10,853 bases of DNA from NCBI GenBank assembly GCA_903873735.1, contig CAIQPO010000024.1, positions 1 through 10,853 of the forward strand. Reading direction: 5' to 3'. Position numbers and translations under genes: made by a program. Under the pieces are notes generated by a model that saw nothing but the letters and a program-made list of their open reading frames with translations, was not told the origin of the DNA and searched no databases. Source of the DNA: Candidatus Collierbacteria bacterium. GTDB taxonomy: Bacteria; Patescibacteriota; Microgenomatia; UBA1400; MFAQ01. Position 1 is the first letter of the stretch; every line of letters starts with the position of its first letter. Shown here piece by piece: positions 1 through 5,497 of the stretch.

Positions 1-868
1 AATCCTCACTAATCCTATGCAACCTTCCAGTAAGATGGTTAACAGACTTCACTAATTCAGCCATTTCATCATCACCAACTACTTCAATTTTTTGATAATT
101 TTTGTTTTTTGCTGCTTCATTTATCTGCTCGATAGTTCTAGTGATTGGCTGAACAAATCGTCTTCCCAAAATAAAGCCGACAAGTGACCCTACTACCCAC
201 ATCGCAAAGTAAAAAAAGATTATGGAATCCCTCTGCTGCCTAATTGTTTGATTGTACACATCACTTCGTACATCCACCCCCACCAATCCCACGCTTCTAC
301 CCAGGCCATCTTTAAGTGGAGCATACGCCGAGATTGTCTCACCCCATTTATCCATACTTGGTTTATCATCAACTGAGGTTTGATACAGACCCCTCCTCAT
401 TGCAGGTAACCCAGTAGCATCATAAATCTCTCCCAAATCAGCTTTTTTTTCATCATCCTCCAGTACTCCATTACCATTTTTATCGAAATCATTCATTCCA
501 TCTGCAATAAAAGCAAACTTTGTTGCATCTCTAGTAGGCACCATCACATAGATATCATCAACCTCATTCCAGCCTCTCATTGCAAGTTGTAACCCTGACT
601 TAATTGACTGATATTCCTTACTATTTTCGTCTGCTTTAAAATCTGCCAAAACCAAAACTTTATCTACATCAATGCTCCCTGCCACCAACTCTGCAGTAAA
701 ACCAATCCTGCTCTTAAACTCTCTCTCTATTTCAGGCAAAGTAATAAGTAAAAACAAAAACACCATCAAAATCATCAATAACCCAGAAAAAATCATGTAA
801 TGAAACACCATCTGATTGGCCATCGTCCACCTAAACCATCTAATTTTTCTAGGGTTCTCTTTCTTCAT
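1..868 (-). CDS. Cache-HAMP membrane sensor protein, C-terminus beyond window edge
   Basis: The reading frame is open from an ATG at 868 to the left edge, giving 289 residues with no stop. A basic N-terminus precedes TM1 (about 21-46). An extracytoplasmic Cache-like domain follows (about 47-212), with the typical WGETISAYAPL and GLVGVDV stretches. It contains a perfect EF-hand-type loop at residues 129-140 (D129, N131, N133, G134, L136, E140), probably a calcium site. TM2 (about 215-238) leads into a HAMP linker (about 235-282). Known proteins of this build are histidine kinases, diguanylate cyclases or chemoreceptors; the output domain lies outside the window, so the class is open. The start lies one base after the TAA of the PAS gene (TAA-A-ATG) and has no SD of its own, so translational coupling is likely. 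It probably senses an extracellular ligand and works with the PAS protein. Confidence 0.85.
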   Translation of the reverse strand, partial: MKKENPRKIRWFRWTMANQMVFHYMIFSGLLMILMVFLFLLITLPEIEREFKSRIGFTAELVAGSIDVDKVLVLADFKADENSKEYQSIKSGLQLAMRGWNEVDDIYVMVPTRDATKFAFIADGMNDFDKNGNGVLEDDEKKADLGEIYDATGLPAMRRGLYQTSVDDKPSMDKWGETISAYAPLKDGLGRSVGLVGVDVRSDVYNQTIRQQRDSIIFFYFAMWVVGSLVGFILGRRFVQPITRTIEQINEAAKNKNYQKIEVVGDDEMAELVKSVNHLTGRLHRISED

Positions 869-869
869 T

Positions 870-1748
870 TTATTTAGTCTTTAATGTTTCAATAGTTCGC
901 TTCAAATCCACCATTTTCAGCTCTCTATCCACCATCAATTGATTCATCTTTTCCAAATCCTCGTTTCTCTTGCCAATTTTTACCATCTGCTCCTGGACCT
1001 CATTTTTTGCCTCAACCTCTTCATTAATATCAATCACTGTGCCCAAAAATCCTATCATCACTCCATCTTCTATATATGGCTTAGCTTTTGTCCTAACCCA
1101 TCTATATCCCCCAAAAGCATGGTGAATTCTATGCACAACATCAAAAGCCTCATGGTTTTTTACAGCTTCGTAATACTTATCATGGACCAACGGCTCATCA
1201 TCGCCAAAAATAACCTTAGACCACTTTCCTCCCAAACAATCCTTAGCTTTTAAACCAGTAAAATCTTCCCAGGCTTTATTAAAGAAAACCCCCTCACCTT
1301 TATTATTAGTCTGCCAAATTAATGCCGGTGAAGTGTCCAAAATCAAAGATATTTTTGCATTTGCTTTTTCAGCTTCTTCTTTTAGCTTCACCACTTCAGT
1401 TATATCGACAAACATCACCACAAACTTTCCCTTCTCTGGAGAAAAAGCATTGTAGCGATAGTGTCTACTCAAAGCAGCGGAATAATTTTCACCTTGTATT
1501 GTTTTTCCTTTTAATGCCACTTCACCATAACTTTCAATCCAACTTTTCTCGGTCTTGGGTAATACCTCCAGTAAAGTTTTTCCCAGAATCTTTGACAGCT
1601 TCAACCCAGTGGCCTCCTCAAAACCCTTATTAGCATCCAAAAATCTATAATCCACTGGATTACCTTCCTTGTCAGTGATAATTTCGTGATAAGCAAAGGC
1701 ATAGGGCATCTTCTCAACCACCTCTTTCCAATTTATCCAATCAAGCAT
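870..1748 (-). CDS. Tandem PAS-domain protein without output domain
   Basis: A soluble 292-aa protein. PAS1 spans about 9-120 (a YRFLDANKGFEEATG core and a VMFVDITE end) and PAS2 about 131-243, of PAS_3/PAC type (FFNKAWEDFTGL, YRWVRTKAKPY, GTVIDINEE). A charged coiled coil follows (about 244-292) with the sequence EKMNQLMVDRELKMVDLK. From family knowledge, that tail is the linker that normally sits between a PAS domain and a histidine-kinase core, yet here the protein stops right after it. PAS domains bind small ligands or cofactors and mediate dimerisation, so this is likely a sensory or adaptor subunit. It is first in an operon with the Cache-HAMP sensor, one base between them. The start ATG has no clear SD, and the upstream bases are a run of T and A. 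The PAS assignment is firm; signal and partner are unknown. Confidence 0.85.
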   Translation of the reverse strand: MLDWINWKEVVEKMPYAFAYHEIITDKEGNPVDYRFLDANKGFEEATGLKLSKILGKTLLEVLPKTEKSWIESYGEVALKGKTIQGENYSAALSRHYRYNAFSPEKGKFVVMFVDITEVVKLKEEAEKANAKISLILDTSPALIWQTNNKGEGVFFNKAWEDFTGLKAKDCLGGKWSKVIFGDDEPLVHDKYYEAVKNHEAFDVVHRIHHAFGGYRWVRTKAKPYIEDGVMIGFLGTVIDINEEVEAKNEVQEQMVKIGKRNEDLEKMNQLMVDRELKMVDLKRTIETLKTK

Positions 1749-1809
1749 ATTAAAAAATTAAAATAACCTGTCCTTATCCATCATAAAATATTTCTCACTT
1801 TACTTCTAG

Positions 1810-1815
1810 TATGAT
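1810..1815 (+). promoter_or_regulatory. Possible -10 box for rpmG
   Basis: A TATGAT sits about 57 bases before rpmG in the spacer that separates it from the divergent PAS gene. No good -35 lies 17 bases upstream, and rpmG lacks an SD, so an alternative is a start of transcription much nearer the ATG. Weak call. Confidence 0.3.
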
Positions 1816-1872
1816 AGAATATCAATTGCTTCATTAGTATCAATGAATCAACACAAAAGTAACTAAATATAT

Positions 1873-2046
1873 ATGGCAAAAAAAGGTCCAAGACAACATG
1901 TAGGCTTAAAATGCAGTAAATGTGGTCACTTCAACTACATCTCTGAAAGAAATAAGACTAACACTCCAGAGAAACTCACCATGACCAAGCACTGCCGCAC
2001 TTGCAGAGAGCACACTGATCACAAAGAAGTCAGTAAGTTAAAATAA
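1873..2046 (+). CDS. rpmG: 50S ribosomal protein L33 (zinc-binding form)
   Basis: A 57-aa protein beginning MAKKGPRQHVGLKCSKCG, a normal length for L33. L33 is a small protein of the large ribosomal subunit near the E site. Two CxxC pairs (C14/C17 and C41/C44) make it the zinc-ribbon (C+) form rather than the cysteine-free paralogue. The segment with ISERNKTNTPEKLTMTKHC matches the conserved L33 core. The ATG at 1873 has no SD; the leader is AT-rich (taaatatat). A hairpin terminator follows the stop and tRNA-Trp comes next. In many bacteria the order is rpmG, tRNA-Trp, secE, nusG; here the first two are kept but secE and nusG do not follow. Confidence 0.95.
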   Translation: MAKKGPRQHVGLKCSKCGHFNYISERNKTNTPEKLTMTKHCRTCREHTDHKEVSKLK

Positions 2047-2050
2047 AAAG

Positions 2051-2074
2051 ACTCCCCGAAAGGGGTGTTTTTTT
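2051..2074 (+). terminator. Rho-independent terminator of rpmG
   Basis: Stem ACTCCCC (2051-2057) and GGGGTGT (2062-2068) with one T-T mismatch and a GAAA tetraloop, followed by a run of seven T. It separates rpmG from tRNA-Trp. Confidence 0.85.
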
Positions 2075-2088
2075 ATTTATATATTCTC

Positions 2089-2097
2089 TGATAAAAT
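2089..2097 (+). promoter_or_regulatory. Probable extended -10 promoter of tRNA-Trp
   Basis: The bases TGATAAAAT form an extended -10 (TGn-TAAAAT), with the box at 2092-2097, 12 bases before the mature tRNA. The -35 position falls in the T-run of the rpmG terminator and has no consensus. Because a terminator precedes the tRNA, a separate promoter is expected. Confidence 0.5.
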
Positions 2098-2109
2098 TAC
2101 CCATATCTT

Positions 2110-2180
2110 AGGGGCGTGATGAAACGGTATCATGGGGGTCTCCAAAACCTCTCTTCTAGGTTCGAATCCTAGCGCCCCTG
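2110..2180 (+). tRNA. tRNA-Trp (anticodon CCA)
   Basis: A full cloverleaf can be drawn. The acceptor stem is AGGGGCG (2110-2116) with CGCCCCT (2173-2179), and the discriminator base is G at 2180, as in bacterial tRNA-Trp. The D stem ATGA/TCAT (2119-2122, 2130-2133) encloses a loop with GG. The anticodon stem GGGGT/ACCTC (2135-2139, 2147-2151) holds the loop CTCCAAA with anticodon CCA at 2142-2144. The T arm is CTAGG/CCTAG with loop TTCGAAT. The 3' CCA is not encoded (the next bases are CAAA), so it must be added by a CCA-adding enzyme. The anticodon reads UGG only, in line with the standard code; UGA is used as a stop elsewhere in the window. Confidence 0.96.
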
Positions 2181-2186
2181 CAAAAT

Positions 2187-2216
2187 ATATCTCCCGCTGG
2201 TCGGGAGATATTTTTG
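2187..2216 (+). terminator. Terminator of tRNA-Trp
   Basis: A perfect 10-bp stem ATATCTCCCG (2187-2196) and CGGGAGATAT (2202-2211) with a 5-base loop and a T-run. It starts 7 bases after the tRNA end. Confidence 0.9.
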
Positions 2217-2229
2217 TACTCCAGTAAGT

Positions 2230-2345
2230 TAGGATTCGAAAGCTGGAGCTACGACCGGCAGCGAAGCCGGCCTTGAGGCAAATTCAGCAGAATTTGACCG
2301 AGAGGCGAATCCATGAAAAATCTAGTTTGATGGGCTAACATAGCC
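2230..2345 (+). other. Structured non-coding element after tRNA-Trp, branched hairpins
   Basis: No reading frame is credible here, but the strand folds well on paper. An outer stem GGATTCG (2232-2238) with CGAATCC (2306-2312) encloses hairpins AGCT-GG-AGCT (2241-2250), CCGGC-AGCGAA-GCCGG (2255-2270) and AAATTC-AGCA-GAATTT (2279-2294), an arrangement like a cloverleaf. Another hairpin GGCTA-ACA-TAGCC (2333-2345) follows. The first 11 bases (2230-2240) are the exact reverse complement of the tRNA T-arm at 2161-2171. It could be a small RNA, a dispersed repeat, or a recombination site. The fold is my manual pairing; the function is unknown. Confidence 0.55.
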
Positions 2346-2390
2346 AGAACCGGTGACCGAATCTCCCTAGCGCCCCTGCATAATCTATTC

Positions 2391-2906
2391 CTAAACTTTT
2401 AGTTGTTTGGAGATGCTTATTTCGTAAATTTTCTGATCATCACCTACCTTAGCGGTAAAAAACACCAATCCACTGTCTTCAATGATGTCCCTCAAGCAAT
2501 AATTTAGGTCATCCACCAACTCATATTCGCTATCAAAAATCTCATCTTTGTTTAGCCAGATCAAATCTCCGTCTTCTGTGTGAGTATCTATCGGTACCTG
2601 CTTTGTGGGCACTTTTACCTTAAAAAAGCACATCACCCAGTCCTCCTGATAACCCCCCTCCAACTTCCCCACAGCAGCCAAACGCACATCTTCCGGGGCC
2701 ACTTTATACCCAGTTTCCTCCTCAATCTCTCTTATGGCTGCAGCCATGTAATCTTCTCCAGGCTCCAATCTGCCACCAACACCATTTAATCTTCCTGGAT
2801 CGATACGCTTGTTTTTGTTTCTTACGATAAATAGGTAATCATCTCCGTTGTAAAGAAAGTTTGTGACTGATGTTTGAACTTTACGAATATATTTATCCTC
2901 ATCCAT
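2391..2906 (-). CDS. Nudix (NUDIX) hydrolase
   Basis: A 171-aa protein with a complete Nudix box at residues 45-67 (G45, E51, R59, E60, E63, E64, G66), matching GX5EX7REUXEEXGU. These glutamates bind the divalent metal that cleaves nucleoside diphosphates linked to another group. LNGVGGRLEPGE resembles the MutT/8-oxo-dGTP branch, but substrate cannot be read from the sequence. About 60 residues after residue 110 are acidic and may form a family-specific tail. The gene is transcribed alone. The ATG at 2906 has no SD, and a TATAAT (plus-strand 2915-2920) stands only 8 bases before it, so the message is probably leaderless. A perfect inverted repeat lies just upstream of the box. The stop abuts the tRNA-end repeat. 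Confidence 0.9.
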   Translation of the reverse strand: MDEDKYIRKVQTSVTNFLYNGDDYLFIVRNKNKRIDPGRLNGVGGRLEPGEDYMAAAIREIEEETGYKVAPEDVRLAAVGKLEGGYQEDWVMCFFKVKVPTKQVPIDTHTEDGDLIWLNKDEIFDSEYELVDDLNYCLRDIIEDSGLVFFTAKVGDDQKIYEISISKQLKV

Positions 2907-2914
2907 ACTTAAAA

Positions 2915-2940
2915 ATTATATCTTAGTTAGATAAACTAAG
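2915..2940 (-). promoter_or_regulatory. Nudix promoter with candidate operator
   Basis: Reading the minus strand, TATAAT (2915-2920) lies 8 bases before the Nudix ATG. Immediately upstream is a perfect 7-bp inverted repeat, CTTAGTT (2922-2928) and AACTAAG (2934-2940) around a 5-base centre. It sits in the space between -10 and -35, where a bound repressor would block polymerase. No -35 consensus is visible. Confidence 0.5.
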
Positions 2941-2997
2941 CCGACATTGCAGCAACCACCACAAGACAGATAGGTATCACAAGAAACTATTCTTTTG

Positions 2998-3003
2998 TAC
3001 AAT
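2998..3003 (+). promoter_or_regulatory. Possible -10 box of the DUF7768-like gene
   Basis: TACAAT is located about 32 bases before the ATG at 3036. The -35 region is poor. The short leader carries the SD GAGG at 3027-3030. Confidence 0.4.
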
Positions 3004-3035
3004 ACACCAACCTAGCAACTTGAAAAGAGGTAAAA

Positions 3036-3374
3036 ATGAAACGTGTTATTGTAGAGACTCCATTTAAAGGAACCACACTAGACGAGCAAGAAGCAAACAT
3101 CACCTATGCCAGAGCCTGTGCCCACGATTGCCTAGTAAACCACGATGAAGCGCCTTTCCTAAGTCATCTCCTCTATACCCAGCCAGGCATACTGGACGAC
3201 GGCATAGCCGAGGAGCGCCAGTTGGGAATCGACGCCGGCTTAGTTTGGGGAGAAATGGCAGAAGCAACTATTGTCTACACAGACAGAGGCATATCCAGAG
3301 GTATGGAATATGGCATTGAAAATGCCAAAAAAGCCAAACGGCCGATTGTTTTCCGCTCACTTGGACACACATAG
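3036..3374 (+). CDS. Small protein resembling DUF7768 (phage/plasmid-type, nucleoside deoxyribosyltransferase-like fold)
   Basis: A 112-aa protein. Its features are an N-terminal strand KRVIVETPF, the segment YARACAHDCLVNHDEAPFLSHLLYTQ (about 24-49), then LDDGIAEERQLGIDAGLVWGEMAEATIVYTDRGISRGMEYGIENA. I recognise this pattern from short proteins common in phages and plasmids (DUF7768, related to DUF4406 and the nucleoside 2-deoxyribosyltransferase-like fold). This is recalled, not searched. No enzyme activity can be assigned. SD GAGG lies 5 bases before the ATG. The gene has its own terminator and so is a single unit. It is the first gene of the orphan-gene block, about 0.9 kb from tRNA-Trp, which would suit an acquired origin. 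Confidence 0.8.
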   Translation: MKRVIVETPFKGTTLDEQEANITYARACAHDCLVNHDEAPFLSHLLYTQPGILDDGIAEERQLGIDAGLVWGEMAEATIVYTDRGISRGMEYGIENAKKAKRPIVFRSLGHT

Positions 3375-3384
3375 TAATCCATGA

Positions 3385-3408
3385 GGCACCTAGTCAGGTG
3401 CCTTTTTT
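3385..3408 (+). terminator. Terminator of the DUF7768-like gene
   Basis: Perfect 6-bp stem GGCACC (3385-3390) and GGTGCC (3397-3402), loop of six, then six T. Confidence 0.9.
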
Positions 3409-3412
3409 AGCC

Positions 3413-3441
3413 TTGACATATCAATAATCGTCTGATATTAT
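3413..3441 (+). promoter_or_regulatory. Strong sigma70 promoter for the two-repeat membrane protein
   Basis: TTGACA (3413-3418), a 17-base spacer and TATTAT (3436-3441). Transcription should begin near 3448. That places the ATG at 3493 about 45 bases downstream and rules out the in-frame TTG at 3454 as a sensible start. Confidence 0.88.
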
Positions 3442-3492
3442 AGGACAATCAATTTGCACCTTACCTTCCCAAAATTAACGATTGGAGACAAT

Positions 3493-4329
3493 ATGTTTAA
3501 TTTCCTCCCCCCTTCCCTCTATACAGATGGTAGCTTTACCGCACTTGGTATTGCCGCCATCGCAGTAGTTCTATCAGTTGTCGTCCTCGTCGTGTTTGCA
3601 GCCGCAAGAGCGCTCAGCAATAAAGACGACGGTATTATGGAAATTGGCTATCAGCCATATCCACAAGGCAACCACCTTGGCAACTCATCCACCCCTGCCC
3701 CAGCCCCATATCAAGAACCAGACGAGCTGGAGACTGAAGAGGATGAATCGGATGATATCTTCAAAGAGTCCACTCTCCTGGATGGCCTGGTGGCAATCCG
3801 CGCCTGGTTCCGCTCGAGCGCCTCGGACTCAGTGATCATAAAGAACAACGCCCCTTACGCGATCACCATCCGCTTTTCCGGCGCCGGCTACGATTTGGGT
3901 GATATCACTATCTCCCCCACCGACGAAATCACCATCCCCATCGACAACCTTGACTGTGTCGACATCTTTGTTGCCAAAGCCGAAGACGATGGACAGACCG
4001 ACAGTGCCAGATTCCTTCACGACGGCGAAGACCTTGGTATAGAGGCCAAAAAGACCTCAACTGAAGAGTTCACCCTCCTCGAAGGCGAGCTCAAAGTTAC
4101 AGTCCACTGGAACCGTACCTGGAAGGATCGGCTGGTTCTGGAAAACCTCGGCGACTTCGACATCGACATCAACTTCAACAACCAAGATGACGCTCCAGAG
4201 GAAATCACCATCACCCCCGCCGACAAAGTCACCCTCTCCGTCCATGATCTCGATTGCCTGGACATGGATGTGGCACCCACAGGCTCAGATGAATGGGAAG
4301 ACAACCTCGAGCTTTTCCGCCCCGAGTAG
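3493..4329 (+). CDS. Membrane-anchored protein with two tandem beta-rich repeats
   Basis: A 278-aa protein. TM helix at about 15-40, then a low-complexity Pro/acidic linker (about 65-93). Two related domains follow, about 95-180 and 195-278. Each begins LLDG or LLEG. They align at SVIIKNNAPYAITIRF / RLVLENLGDFDIDINF, DITISPTDEITI / EITITPADKVTL, and NLDCVDIFVA / DLDCLDMDVA, so one domain was duplicated. Alternating hydrophobic residues suggest beta sandwiches. One Cys per repeat (C155, C255) is conserved. The start at 3493 is chosen because GGAG lies 5 bases before it and it sits properly downstream of the promoter. Topology is not settled; the domains may be displayed outside the cell. I recognise no known family. 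It is a single-gene unit sharing a bidirectional terminator with the convergent three-TM gene. Confidence 0.85.
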   Translation: MFNFLPPSLYTDGSFTALGIAAIAVVLSVVVLVVFAAARALSNKDDGIMEIGYQPYPQGNHLGNSSTPAPAPYQEPDELETEEDESDDIFKESTLLDGLVAIRAWFRSSASDSVIIKNNAPYAITIRFSGAGYDLGDITISPTDEITIPIDNLDCVDIFVAKAEDDGQTDSARFLHDGEDLGIEAKKTSTEEFTLLEGELKVTVHWNRTWKDRLVLENLGDFDIDINFNNQDDAPEEITITPADKVTLSVHDLDCLDMDVAPTGSDEWEDNLELFRPE

Positions 4330-4332
4330 TGC

Positions 4333-4365
4333 AAAAAAATACCGACCCCAAAAGGGTCGGTTTTT
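4333..4365. terminator. Bidirectional terminator between convergent genes
   Basis: An 8-bp perfect stem ACCGACCC (4341-4348) and GGGTCGGT (4354-4361). A T-run follows on the plus strand and a seven-A run (4333-4339) precedes it, so it can work on both strands, for the genes ending at 4329 and 4369. Confidence 0.9.
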
Positions 4366-4368
4366 ATT

Positions 4369-4743
4369 TCAGCTAATTGCAGTGGCGAGAAATGTCAGCG
4401 CACCAGCAACGAAGACTGAAACCAAGAAGACTCCTAGAATATGTTTTTTTCTGAAGTTTGCCTTTGGGGTCAGCACCTCTCCGTCTACACTACTATTCTT
4501 CAAATGATACTCTCCCCGCGGAGGCATTGTGCCAAAAATGATGGAAAAAATAATGGAGCTAGCTACTACCACTCCATATATACCCAAGAAACCAATCACT
4601 CCATCCCAATGCCCACGACCCACCCAGAGAATTACCAAGGTAAGCACCAAGCTAGAGAAGGTGGCGAGTTGGTTCCTGCCATCATCTTCAACTCTATCCC
4701 TTAAATAAACATCATCACTGATTTTCTTCCAGGAATTCCACAT
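4369..4743 (-). CDS. Small three-TM membrane protein, unknown
   Basis: A 124-aa protein. A polar N-terminus with MWNSWKKISDDVYLRDR (1-26) is followed by TM helices at about 27-41, 47-70 and 101-122, with a short charged loop (about 74-100) between the second and third. No motif ties it to a known family. SD AGGAGG lies 4 bases before the ATG. A TATAAT on the minus strand (plus 4782-4787) is a likely -10, giving a leader of about 30 bases. The stop is TGA, evidence that UGA is not recoded here. It is a single-gene unit, divergent from the 168-aa gene and convergent with the two-repeat protein. Confidence 0.8.
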   Translation of the reverse strand: MWNSWKKISDDVYLRDRVEDDGRNQLATFSSLVLTLVILWVGRGHWDGVIGFLGIYGVVVASSIIFSIIFGTMPPRGEYHLKNSSVDGEVLTPKANFRKKHILGVFLVSVFVAGALTFLATAIS

Positions 4744-4781
4744 GCGTCCTCCTAAGTTTTCAAAGAATTACACTACCCTAT

Positions 4782-4787
4782 ATTATA
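4782..4787 (-). promoter_or_regulatory. -10 box of the three-TM gene
   Basis: Minus-strand TATAAT about 38 bases before the ATG at 4743. The -35 region is AT-rich and lacks a consensus. Confidence 0.5.
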
Positions 4788-4826
4788 TAACAACAAATAT
4801 AAATAATAAAGTGCGATAAATAGGTA

Positions 4827-4832
4827 TATAAT
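4827..4832 (+). promoter_or_regulatory. -10 box of the 168-aa gene
   Basis: TATAAT inside the divergent spacer, 46 bases before the ATG at 4879. No -35 consensus stands 17 bases upstream. Confidence 0.5.
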
Positions 4833-4878
4833 ACACACCACAAGTACTTTAACTATCCAAAGCTTTAGGAGTACAGAC

Positions 4879-5385
4879 ATGGCCTATCAAGTTGTATTTG
4901 AATACACCTCGAAAGCTGGTGGATACAATGGTATCCGCACCCGGACCGATTTTAAGGACCGGGCTGAATACTTGGAGTGGCTTAAGGGTTTCGACCTTAC
5001 TCTCCAAACACCTATCGCTGAGGGAGTCACCGATGAAGAGGGGCTCAAACTCGTTTGTGAGACCAAAGAAGTCTGCCGAGTAAAAGCGGCTATTCAAGAC
5101 TCATTCTTCGGAGATGAGCTGAACCTTGAGTATTTACTCTCCCTCAAACTACCCACCGCCTACTTTGCCATTAGTCACGACCGTGTTTTCCTGGACCGTC
5201 CAAACTTTAGATTCAGCCGCCCGAAATTCCCCCACAAAGACTTCAGTCATGGAGTAAAAGAGTGTCTATTCAAGCTGGCAGAAGACTGCTCTGATCCAGA
5301 CTCCGGCCAGATGGACCTCGAAGACTTCAACCACCACCTCAAAACCACACTCCTGACTCTTGTAGTCACAAATCACATCAGCTAA
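4879..5385 (+). CDS. Unknown soluble protein, 168 aa
   Basis: No family recognised. The protein has no membrane segment or signal peptide. The N-terminal part (about 1-75) reads as a small alpha/beta domain (strand AYQVVFEYTS, helix DRAEYLEWLKGF, strand GLKLVCETKEVCRVKAAI). The middle is rich in aromatic and basic residues (DRPNFRFSRPKFPHKDFSHG, about 106-125). The C-terminus is acidic and then hydrophobic. The start is supported by AGGAG 7 bases upstream. It has its own terminator. Base use is more GC-rich than in the flanking housekeeping genes but less than in the two genes around 6-7 kb. It is surrounded by membrane-protein genes, so a cytoplasmic partner is possible but not shown. Confidence 0.8.
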   Translation: MAYQVVFEYTSKAGGYNGIRTRTDFKDRAEYLEWLKGFDLTLQTPIAEGVTDEEGLKLVCETKEVCRVKAAIQDSFFGDELNLEYLLSLKLPTAYFAISHDRVFLDRPNFRFSRPKFPHKDFSHGVKECLFKLAEDCSDPDSGQMDLEDFNHHLKTTLLTLVVTNHIS

Positions 5386-5391
5386 TCAATC

Positions 5392-5416
5392 ACCCACCCT
5401 AATCGGTGGGTTTTTT
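5392..5416 (+). terminator. Terminator of the 168-aa gene (copy 1 of a near-identical pair)
   Basis: Stem ACCCACC (5392-5398) and GGTGGGT (5405-5411), loop CTAATC, then six T. Nearly the same sequence recurs at 5870-5894. Confidence 0.9.
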
Positions 5417-5424
5417 GTTATTAT

Positions 5425-5453
5425 TTGACATATTTAGATACCTATAGTATATT
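5425..5453 (+). promoter_or_regulatory. Strong sigma70 promoter of the 121-aa membrane protein
   Basis: TTGACA (5425-5430), a 17-base spacer and TATATT (5448-5453), followed by TATAGGACA as in the promoter at 3413. The leader to the ATG at 5498 is about 38 bases. Confidence 0.85.
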
Positions 5454-5497
5454 TATAGGACACATTTCGCACACTCAAAAAACATACCGGAGGTTTC

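Larger units (their letters stand above)
2168..2380 (+). repeat. 15-bp direct repeat of the tRNA-Trp 3' end
   Basis: CCTAGCGCCCCTGCA occurs at 2168-2182 (tRNA T-stem, acceptor strand and the next two bases) and again exactly at 2366-2380. Both copies are preceded by CGAATC, with three extra bases in the second copy. Duplication of a tRNA 3' end is the usual footprint of tyrosine-recombinase integration (attL/attR), but the interval is only 198 bp and holds no gene. It may be the remnant of a deleted element or a local tRNA-end duplication. Confidence 0.75.

Noticed and set aside
2306..2380. Second, degenerate tRNA gene ending in the repeated acceptor strand
   Set aside because: No matching 5' acceptor strand (AGGGGCG), D arm or anticodon arm can be placed upstream; only the 3' end is duplicated.
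3454..3492. Upstream TTG start for the two-repeat membrane protein
   Set aside because: It lies at about the expected transcription start of the promoter 3413-3441 and has no SD; ATG 3493 has GGAG at 5 bases.
4017..4334. Antisense frames opposite the two-repeat protein
   Set aside because: No SD or promoter, composition mirrors the sense codons, and the sense protein has clear internal repeats.
4369..4371. Possible recoding of UGA (as in some CPR lineages)
   Set aside because: The three-TM gene ends at TGA just before a terminator, and read-through would run into the hairpin; the Trp tRNA has anticodon CCA, not UCA.
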